Below are positions 51,764 to 59,040 of a stretch of 64,000 bases of DNA, in pieces. The stretch covers positions 372,001 to 436,000 of the forward strand of contig JADJNS010000006.1 in NCBI GenBank assembly GCA_016714225.1, in the 5' to 3' direction. The stretch is from Archangiaceae bacterium (lineage in GTDB: Bacteria; Myxococcota; Myxococcia; Myxococcales; Myxococcaceae). Below the pieces are notes generated by a model that was given only the letters and a program-made list of their open reading frames with translations, did not search any database and had not been told where the DNA came from. The first letter of the stretch is position 1, and each line of letters begins with the position of its first letter. The position numbers were made by a program, and so were the translations under genes.

Positions 51764-52459
51764 TCAGTAGAGAAGGAAACGGTTCGTGGTGAGCAGCGCG
51801 CGGCACAGCCCGCGGCCGGCGCTCTCGAGCGGGGTCACGCCGGTGAGCTCGGGCGCCGCGAGGTGGCTCTGCATGTAGGCCATCGCGACCTGCAGGTCGG
51901 CGTCGGTGGGCTGGGCGCCGAACGCCCGCATGAACTGGTGGCGCACCACGTCGACCGCGAGCGTGGTGGCGTCGGGCGCCCGGTTGCCCGGGAGCATCTG
52001 AAACGCCGCGCGGTCGTTGCACGCCTCGACGACTGCGCGCTCGAGCTCCAGCACCCAGCCGGTGCCCATGAACGAGGTGCGCCCCAGCGGGATGCGGTGC
52101 TCCATGCAGCCGCCGAAGAAGGGGCAGTGCCGGTACATCGTGCCGGCCGTGTTGCCGGCGTCGGCGAAGGCGCGGGCGGCCGGGTCGGGCGCCGTGAAGT
52201 CGAAGGTGCCGAACGAGTGCCCGGTGAAGCTCGCGACCGAGTAGAGAATCGCCTCGGCCGTCATCAGCTTCATCGGCCCGTAGTAGAAGGAGAGCGTGCG
52301 GTCGACCGGCGCCGCCTTGTCGCGCGGGTCGGTCGAGAAGGTGCCGCTCGCGCCCCCAGCCCCCGCCTGCGCCGGCGACGACAACCTCGCGGTGGAGGAC
52401 CCTCCACCGCACGACAGCAGGGCGGCGCTGAACGCCGCGAGAGCGAGGCGAGCGTTCAT
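51764..52459 (-). CDS. Lipoprotein, DUF1553-like C terminus
   Basis: This 231-residue lipoprotein (LAAFSAALLSCGGGSS) has a Ser/Gly/Ala linker and a C-terminal region ending GRGLCRALLTTNRFLLY, which resembles the end of DUF1553-type proteins, where a short motif about calling a new gene copy is followed by NRFLY-like residues. Cysteines occur in HCPFFGGC. The ATG overlaps the upstream stop (ATGA). With the next gene upstream (DUF1549-like) it may represent a split version of the usual DUF1549-DUF1553 protein. Confidence 0.5.
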   Translation of the reverse strand: MNARLALAAFSAALLSCGGGSSTARLSSPAQAGAGGASGTFSTDPRDKAAPVDRTLSFYYGPMKLMTAEAILYSVASFTGHSFGTFDFTAPDPAARAFADAGNTAGTMYRHCPFFGGCMEHRIPLGRTSFMGTGWVLELERAVVEACNDRAAFQMLPGNRAPDATTLAVDVVRHQFMRAFGAQPTDADLQVAMAYMQSHLAAPELTGVTPLESAGRGLCRALLTTNRFLLY

Positions 52460-53373
52460 CGGAACATCATCTCCTGCGTGTAGGCCGCCGACGTGGCGAT
52501 CTCTTCGACGAGCCAGTTGACGTTCCAGCCCGACTGTACGAACCCGCGCACCAGCTCGCGGCGTACGTCGGGGAAGTCGTTGCCCGGCAGCGGCCGGCCC
52601 ACCAGCCGCTGCCAGTAGCGGTCGACCGTGCCCTCGGCGAACATCGTCGAGGCGAGCATCAGGTCGATCGCCTCCTTCGGCGTGGAGCCCGTCTTCGACC
52701 ACAGCCGCGCCGTGCACAGCGACGTGGCGCAGGCCGAGGCCTGGTAGACATAGACGTGGTAGTCGGCGTTGGTCTCGGCCTGGCCCGAGGAGATGGCCGC
52801 GTTCCTCAGCACCCAGCCGTTCCACATGTTGCCCGCCGGCACCTCGGCGGGCAGCGAGTGGCGCCCGAGGAAGAGAAAGAACGCCGCGTTCGAGCGGTCG
52901 GCCCCCGAGGGAAAGCGCGAGAGGAAGTTCTGCGACTCGAGCGCCCACCGCGCGAAGGCCTCATAGCTCGCGCCGTCGGCGTACAGCTTCCTCAGCTCGC
53001 CGTTGAACTCGCGAATGAAGCGCACCTGCGTGAACTGGGTGGAGTTCGAGAACAGGAAGTGGTCGGCGTCGAGCAGCAGGTTGACCCAGACGTAGGGCCG
53101 CTCGCCCCGCGTGTGCGGCATCGGGCCCTTCGCCTTGAACCAGGCGAACAGCTCGCGCGGCGTCTTGCCCTCGAGCGCGGTGAGGTCGGCCTCTGCCGGG
53201 ATGACGCCGGTGAGATCGATCGCGTAGCGGCGCACCAGCTCCGAGTGCTTCGCCTGCTGCGCGCTCGTGCCGCGCTGCTCGAGGTACTTGCGGATCAGCT
53301 CGTCGGCCGTCTCCCCTCGGGCGGGGAGCGCGGCGGCGAGCACGAGCAGCACGGTGATGGAGCGCACGGACAT
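52456..53373 (-). CDS. DUF1549-like exported protein, first gene of the conduit operon
   Basis: This 305-residue exported protein (signal SITVLLVLAAALPARG) carries RRYAIDLTGVIPAEADLTALEGKT, the core of DUF1549, then WVNLLLDADHFLFSNS. The C terminus includes RYWQRLVGRPLPGNDFPDVRRELVRGFVQSGWNVNWLVEEIATSAAY, also typical of DUF1549/DUF1553 partners. No haem motif is seen. The ATG at 53373 gives the signal peptide; the GTG at 53403 would add ten residues. FNR-type boxes lie upstream (nearest centre 89.5 bp away). Confidence 0.65.
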   Translation of the reverse strand: MSVRSITVLLVLAAALPARGETADELIRKYLEQRGTSAQQAKHSELVRRYAIDLTGVIPAEADLTALEGKTPRELFAWFKAKGPMPHTRGERPYVWVNLLLDADHFLFSNSTQFTQVRFIREFNGELRKLYADGASYEAFARWALESQNFLSRFPSGADRSNAAFFLFLGRHSLPAEVPAGNMWNGWVLRNAAISSGQAETNADYHVYVYQASACATSLCTARLWSKTGSTPKEAIDLMLASTMFAEGTVDRYWQRLVGRPLPGNDFPDVRRELVRGFVQSGWNVNWLVEEIATSAAYTQEMMFR

Positions 53374-53455
53374 GCCGCGGTGCCAGTGCAACCCCCTCGC
53401 CACCGATCAGCGCTCACGTGGAAACCGGCACCTGGCCCCTTCGCGTTTTGCTCGC

Positions 53456-53469
53456 TTGATCGCGGTCAA
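53456..53469 (-). promoter_or_regulatory. FNR/DNR-type operator 1 of 3, conduit operon side
   Basis: TTGATCGCGGTCAA, centred at 53462.5, is one of three identical 14-mers in the 281-bp region between the conduit operon and ccmF. It is the closest to the minus-strand operon (89.5 bp to the ATG at 53373); a class II start would leave a leader of about 48 nt. Confidence 0.72.
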
Positions 53470-53545
53470 CCCGAACTGTGACCTCGTGCGCTTGGTGCGC
53501 GTGCGCACGCGCGCTCCACTGATGACTCGCGTGCGCATCGCGCTG

Positions 53546-53559
53546 TTGATCGCGGTCAA
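53546..53559. promoter_or_regulatory. FNR/DNR-type operator 2 of 3
   Basis: TTGATCGCGGTCAA, centred at 53552.5, is 90 bp from operator 1 and 37 bp (about 3.5 helical turns) from operator 3. It could serve as an upstream activating or repressing site for ccmF or as a second site for the minus-strand operon. Confidence 0.7.
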
Positions 53560-53582
53560 GCGCGCGAGCCGCAGGCCCGGGC

Positions 53583-53596
53583 TTGATCGCGGTCAA
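53583..53596 (+). promoter_or_regulatory. FNR/DNR-type operator 3 of 3, ccmF side
   Basis: TTGATCGCGGTCAA, centred at 53589.5, lies 65.5 bp from the ccmF GTG (53655). The hexamer GATAAT at 53620-53625 is placed as a -10 element for a class II FNR promoter, with transcription starting near 53631. This is the clearest complete promoter in the window and supports reading the other boxes the same way. Confidence 0.82.
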
Positions 53597-53654
53597 GCGA
53601 CGCCGTGTGCTCGCGTTCCGATAATCGCCGCGTGAGCACGAGACGGAGCCAGCG

Positions 53655-55583
53655 GTGAGCTCGGCGCTCGGGCAGCTGCTCGTGCTCGGCGCGCTCGGCG
53701 CCGCGGGGCTCGCCGGCGCGCTCGGCCTGTGGAGCGTTCTGACCGGCGACGCCCGCGCGGCCGGCGCCGTGAGGGTCACCGCCGGCCTCTTCGCGGGCTG
53801 CACGCTGCTCGCCACCGCCGTGCTGTGGCGCGCGCTCTTCGTCCACGACTTCTCGCTGCGCTACGTGGCGAAGGTCGGCAGCCTGTCCGCCCCGCCCGCC
53901 GTGACGTTCGGGGCGCTGTGGGCCGGCTACGAGGGCTCGCTCCTCTTCTCCTGTGCAGTGCTCGCCGCGTGGGTCGCCGGTCTGCTCGCGTTCGGCCGCC
54001 TCGCCCCCGAGGCGGGCTGCGCCGTGCTCGGCGCCGCCAGCGCCACCGCGGCGACGTTGCTCGTGCCGCTCGCCGGCCCCTCGAGCCCGTTCGTCGCGCT
54101 CGCGCCCGCGGCGGCCGACGGGCAGGGCGTCGCGGCGCTGCTGCAGGATCACTGGCTCATGCTGCTGCACCCACCGCTGCTCTACGCCGGGCAGCTCGGC
54201 CTCGTCGTCCCGTTCGGGCTCGCGCTGCTGGCCCTCGCCCGTGGCCGGCTCGCCCCCCCGTGGCGTCGCGCGATGCGCGGCGCGCTGCTCTGGGCCTGGG
54301 GGCTGCTCACGGCCGGCCTCGTGCTCGGGGCCTGGTGGGCCTACGCCGTGCTCGGCTGGGGCGGCTTCTGGGCGTGGGACCCGGTCGAGAACGCCGGCCT
54401 CGTGCCGTGGCTCTGCGCCACCGCGCTGGTGCACGCCCTGCACGCCGCCGAGCGCGAGCGGCGCCTCGAGCGCCTCGCGGTCGCGCTCGCCGTCGCCGGC
54501 TTCGCCACGGCGCTCTTCGGCGGCTTCGTCACGCGCAGCGGCGCGATCGACTCGGTGCACGCCTTCAGCCGAACGTCGAGCGGCTGGGCGTTTCTCGTCG
54601 CGCCGGGCGCTGGGCTCGCGGCTGCGGTCGCGCTCGCGGTGAGAGGGCGCTGGCAGGGGCGAGCGGGCCCCTGGCGCCTCTCGCGCGGCGCCGCGCTGCT
54701 CGTGGGGGTGCTGGTGCTCACCGCGGTCGCGGCGCTCGTGCTCGCCGGCACGGTCGCTCCGCTGGTGAGCGCTGCGGTGACCGGAGACAAGGTCGCCGTA
54801 GCGAGGCCGTATTACGACGGCATCGCGGTGCCGGCGGCGCTCGCGGCGCTGCTCCTGCTCGGGGTTGCGCCGGCGCTGCCCTGGCGGGCGAGCACCGCCG
54901 GCAAGGCGCTGCACGCGCTGAGCGCACCGGCGGCGGCCGGGGCCGCCGTGGCGGTGGCTTGCCTCGGGGCGGGGCTGCGGCAGCCGGTCGCCGTGTTCTC
55001 GCTCGCCACCTTCGCCGCGGTGTCGGGTGCGCGCGGCGCGTGGCGCTCGTCGCGGTCGGCGGGCGCCTGGCTGTGCCACGTGGGTGTGCTCGCGGCATTC
55101 GCGGGCATCGCCGGGTCGTCGGGGCTCGCCGCGCGCGCACAGGTCGAGGTGGCGCCGGGCGAGACGTTCACCGTGGGGTCCGCGCGCGTTCGCTACCTCG
55201 GGCTCGTCACGCACGACGAGGGGTACCGGCGCAGGGTGGTCGCCGCGCTGGAGGTCGGCGAGCGCGTCTACGACGGCGCGGGCGGAGCCCGGCTCACGTT
55301 CTACCCGCGCCGCGACCAGCCGGTGAGCGGGCCGCTGGTGATCGCGGGCTTCGCGCGCGACGTCTATGTCTCGCTGTCCGGGTTCGAGGCCGAGTCGAAG
55401 CGCGCCGCGTTCACCGCGTGGGAGCTCCCGCTGATGTCGTGGCTGTGGGCGTCGCTCGTGCCGATGATCGGGGGTGCCGTGCTCGCCGCGGCGGCTTCGC
55501 GGCGGCGTGCAGGGTCGGCGATGACCTCTGGGGTCGCTGCTGACCCGCCGCAAGTGAGCCATCTCACGCAAAAGCGGCCGTAG
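53655..55583 (+). CDS. ccmF: CcmF-type cytochrome c haem lyase subunit
   Basis: This 642-residue integral membrane protein has about 14 helices. It has the haem-handling Trp-rich motif WGGFWAWDPVEN (usually WGGWWFWDPVEN), the upstream LLHPPLLYAG, FGGFVTRSGAIDSVHAFS and a periplasmic C-terminal loop. It attaches haem to apocytochromes with CcmH/CcmI. No other ccm gene is adjacent. The GTG at 53655 is preceded by GGAG and by FNR-type operator 3. It is divergent from the 11-gene cytochrome operon, so haem lyase and its probable clients share regulation. Confidence 0.88.
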   Translation: MSSALGQLLVLGALGAAGLAGALGLWSVLTGDARAAGAVRVTAGLFAGCTLLATAVLWRALFVHDFSLRYVAKVGSLSAPPAVTFGALWAGYEGSLLFSCAVLAAWVAGLLAFGRLAPEAGCAVLGAASATAATLLVPLAGPSSPFVALAPAAADGQGVAALLQDHWLMLLHPPLLYAGQLGLVVPFGLALLALARGRLAPPWRRAMRGALLWAWGLLTAGLVLGAWWAYAVLGWGGFWAWDPVENAGLVPWLCATALVHALHAAERERRLERLAVALAVAGFATALFGGFVTRSGAIDSVHAFSRTSSGWAFLVAPGAGLAAAVALAVRGRWQGRAGPWRLSRGAALLVGVLVLTAVAALVLAGTVAPLVSAAVTGDKVAVARPYYDGIAVPAALAALLLLGVAPALPWRASTAGKALHALSAPAAAGAAVAVACLGAGLRQPVAVFSLATFAAVSGARGAWRSSRSAGAWLCHVGVLAAFAGIAGSSGLAARAQVEVAPGETFTVGSARVRYLGLVTHDEGYRRRVVAALEVGERVYDGAGGARLTFYPRRDQPVSGPLVIAGFARDVYVSLSGFEAESKRAAFTAWELPLMSWLWASLVPMIGGAVLAAAASRRRAGSAMTSGVAADPPQVSHLTQKRP

Positions 55584-55613
55584 GAACGGGGGGTGCAGCG
55601 ACCCACCTCTCCA

Positions 55614-56374
55614 ATGACCCCCAGCCCCGCGCCGGACCTCCGAGGTGCCACACCCACTCACGTCCGCGGCTTGTGGAGCGCCTGCGCCCCGGCGATCACG
55701 AGCGCGCCGCTGCTCGAAGACAGCGCGCGCTCGCTCGTGCAGCAGATCTATGAGCGGTTCGCCGACTCGATCGTGCTCACGCGCGCCTTCCTCACGCTGC
55801 CGGTGCGAGCGCTGCCCCCCTTTCAGCGCGGCTTCCTCGACGCGCTGGCAAAGGCAAAGGGCGTCGAGCGGGACGTCACGCCCGAGACGCAGGCCCTGAC
55901 GCTGCTCGCGACCTGGGGCGGCAAAGACGACTGGCGCGATCGCAGGCGCTCGCGCGGCCACGTGGCGATACCGCTCGTCTCGGAGAAGTTCGTCTCGGCG
56001 ATTCCCATGTTGGCGCGGCTGCTTCAGGAGCTGGGCCTGCCGCTGAGCTGGGTCGACGACGCCGGCCCCGAGATGATCCGCCGGGTGCTGGGCTCCGACG
56101 TCGGTCTCTTCTACGTGAACGACGCGCGCACGGCGCTCGACGCAGCGGGCCGGAACATCATCCCCGCGCAGGACTTCGTCGCCGCCGAGGGCGTTCAGAC
56201 CGTCTTCGGCGTGGGGGGCGCGTACTTCGGAGGCTCGGTGTTCGTGCTGCTGATGTTCTGCCGGCACGCCATCGACCCGCAGATCGCCCGCTCGTTCATG
56301 CGGTCGTCAACCTCTTCAAGGCCGCGACGATGCCGAAGTTCTCGTCGGTGCGCGTCTTCCGGGGTGACTCGTGA
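55614..56374 (+). CDS. Sensor-associated protein of unknown family, single frameshift
   Basis: This protein of about 253 residues has a conserved-looking C-terminal half: LGSDVGLFYVNDARTALDAAGR, IIPAQDFVAAEGVQTVFGVGGAYFGG, SVFVLLMFCRHAIDP. Such stretches occur as input domains beside histidine kinases, so it probably senses a signal for the kinase encoded next. The frame breaks at about 56300-56303; one missing base restores VVNLFKAATMPKFSSVRVF and a stop at 56374 that overlaps the kinase GTG (GTGA). An in-frame GTG at 55593 is an alternative start. Confidence 0.6.
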
Positions 56375-57839
56375 GCGGGGGGCAGGGGCCGCTCGCCAGG
56401 CTGGAGGAGGCGATCGAGCTCGCCTCGCGCGGCACGTTCGGCGACGCCTTGGCCATCTTCGCCGAGCACGGTCAGGCCGGCACCCAGCTCGGGCCGCTCG
56501 CGGCGGCGCTCGAGCGCCTGGTCACACGCTTCGCCGAGGTGCTCGCGGCGAAGGAGCAGACGCTGGGGTCGCTGCAGCTCGCGATGCTCGATCTCGAGAT
56601 CGCCCAGTCGAGCCTCGCGGCGGCGACCACGAAGCTCGAGTCGACCGTCGCCCAGTACCGCACGCTGCTCGAGACGACCCGCTCCATTCCCTGGCAGTGG
56701 CAGCGGCACGAGAAGCGCTTCACGTACGTGGGGCCGCAGGGGGCCGCGCTGCTCGGCTGCACCATCGAAGACTGGCTGCAGCCGGGGTTCTGGGAAGTGC
56801 GCCTGCACCCCGACGACCGCACCAAGGTCGAGCAGCAGGCGGCCCGCGGCGCCGACGGCGACTTCGAGTTCCGGCTGCGGAAGAACGACGGCAGCTACGT
56901 GACCGTGCGCTCGACGGTCAGCAGTCACAGCGGCGATGAGTCGCAGCACGGCTTCATGTTCGACATCACCGAGCAGCGGCGGCTCGAGCTCGAGCTGCAG
57001 CAGGCCCAGAAGCTCGAGTCGGTGGGCCGGCTCGCCTCGGGCATCGCACACGAGATCAACACTCCGGTGCAGTTCGTCAGCGACAGCGTCCACTTCGTCC
57101 GCGACGCGTTCAGCGACACGCTCGAGCTGCTGGTGGCGTACCGGCCCTGCGCGCCGCCGCCGCGCTCGGGCCGGTGTCTGCCGCGCAGCTCCTGCAGATC
57201 GATCGCGTCGAGGAGGAAGCTGATGCCGACTACCTCGTCGAGAACGTGCCGAAGGCGCTCGACCGGTCGGTCGACGGCCTGCAGCGCGTGGCGACGCTGG
57301 TCCGCTCGATGAAGGAGTTCGCCCACCCCGGGCAGCTCGAGAAGGCACCGGCCGACCTGAACCGCGCGCTCTCGACGACGCTCACGATCGCCTGCAACGA
57401 GTACAAGCTCGTCGCCGAGGTCGAGACCGACCTCGGCGAGCTGCCTCCCGTCATGTGCCTCGTCGGCGAGCTGAACCAGGCGTTCCTCAACCTCATCGTG
57501 AATGCGGCGCACGCGATCGGCGACGCGGTTCACGGTACCGAGCGCAAGGGGCGCATCCGCGTCGAGACGCGGCGCTCGGGCGAGAGCGTCGTCGTTCGCA
57601 TCTCCGACACCGGGCCGGGGATTCCGGCCCACGTTCGCGACCGGATCTTCGAGCCGTTCTTCACCACCAAAGAGGTGGGGAAGGGCACCGGCCAGGGCCT
57701 CTCGATCGCCCGCAACGCAGTCGTCGACAAGCACGGCGGGAGCCTCACCTTCGAGACGGAGCTCGGCGCCGGGACGACCTTCATCGTGCGGCTGCCGATC
57801 TCGGGCGCAGCGGCCCCCGACCAGAAGGCGGCCGCGTGA
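56371..57839 (+). CDS. PAS-domain sensor histidine kinase, single frameshift
   Basis: This protein of about 489 residues has an N-terminal helical region (about 1-90), a PAS/PAC domain (about 95-205; WEVRLHPDDRTKVEQQ, FEFRLRKNDGSYV, FMFDITEQRRLE), an H-box SGIAHEINTPVQF with the phospho-His near 227, and an ATPase domain with N (LNLIVNAAHAI), G1 (DTGPGIP), F (FEPFFTTK) and G2 (GKGTGQGLSIA) boxes. The frame breaks at about 57141-57146; one missing G restores ALRAAAALGPVSAAQ. It overlaps both neighbouring genes (GTGA), so sensor, kinase and receiver-HDOD are coupled. Confidence 0.88.
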
Positions 57840-59034
57840 AGCGCATCGTCTTCGTCGACGGCGGCCGGTGCTCGACGGCTTGAGAGACCTGCTGCGCAGG
57901 CACCGCCGCCGGTGGGACATGGCGTTCGTCGAGGGCGGCGCCGCGGCGCTCGCGGAGCTGAACGCAACGCGTGCCGACGTCATCGTCTCCGACATGCGGA
58001 TGTCCGGCATGGACGGGGCGCAGCTCCTCTGCGAGGTGAAGGCGCGGCACCCGCGGGTGGCTCGTCTGGTGCTCACCGGCCACGCCGACCGCGAGGCGAT
58101 CTTCCGGGCGCTGCCCGTGGCGCAGCAGTTCTTGTCGAAGCCCGCGGACCCGCAGGTGCTGACCGCCGCGATCGACCGCGCCTGCGAGCTGCAGTCGATG
58201 ATCTGCGACGGCCCGCTCGCTGCGCGCATCGGTGGCCTCGATCGCCTGCCGTCGCCCCCGGGCGTGTACTGGAGGATCACCCAGGCCATGGCGGACCCGA
58301 ACGTCTCCATCGGCGACCTCGCCACGATTCTCCAGGAGGATCCTGCGGTCACCGCGAAGCTGCTGCAGCTCGTGAACTCGGCGTACTTCGGTCTGCCCCA
58401 GCCGGTGTGCGACCTGGCGAAGGCGGTGGCTCTCCTCGGCCTGGAGCTGGTGCGCGCCCTCGTGCTGAGCGCCCATGTCCTCCACGCGCTCGACGCGGCG
58501 CCCGGGGTCGAAGGGTTCTCAATCGACGGGGTGCAGGCGAGCTCGCTCCTGGTGGCGAAGGTGGCGCGGCGCATCGCCGGCGGCGGCCCGTTCGCCGAGG
58601 CGTGCTTCACCGCCGGGCTGTTGCACGACGTCGGCCTGATCGTGCTGGCCGTCGCCTTCCCCGAGCAGCTCGCCGAGCTGTTGCGCTCGAGCGGCGAGGG
58701 CGCGCGCCTCGACCGCGAGCGGCGGCTGTTGGGCTTCACCCACGCCGAGGCGGGCGGGTACCTGCTCGGGCTGTGGGGCCTGCCCAACTCCATCGTCGAG
58801 GCCGTGGCGTTTCACCACGAGCCCGCGAGGGCGGCGCGCGGCATCGACGTCGTCGGCGTCGTACACATCGCAGACGCCCTGGTCGATGAGTGCCTCGAGG
58901 CCTCGGCGGGAATCCCGCGGGCCCCGCCGCTGAGCCCCGAGGTGCTCGCGCACCCGGAGCTCGCGGCTCGGCTGCCGGCCTGGCGCCGGGTCGCGAAGGA
59001 AGAGACGGCCGCCGCGTGCTCGTCGCGCGCGTGA
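57836..59034 (+). CDS. Receiver-HDOD domain response regulator, single frameshift
   Basis: This protein of about 399 residues has a receiver domain (1-125; phospho-accepting Asp near 53 in VIVSDMRMSGMDG, Thr in LVLTGHAD, Lys in FLSKPAD) and an HDOD domain (about 140-340; SIGDLATILQEDPAVTAKLLQLVNSAYFG, LLHDVGLIVL, VAFHHEP). Only VFVDGG is seen where receivers normally have paired acids (VDDEP), right at the frameshift (about 57858-57868), so the acidic pocket cannot be judged. HDOD outputs regulate signalling in unknown ways. The GTG overlaps the kinase stop. Confidence 0.82.
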
Positions 59035-59040
59035 GCGCCG

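Noticed and set aside
53556..56267. Very long open frame antisense to ccmF and the sensor gene
   Set aside because: It is rich in Arg, Glu, His and Gly, has no motif, and mirrors codon positions of the plus-strand genes, as expected for shadows in 70 percent GC DNA. The CcmF motifs on the plus strand are decisive.
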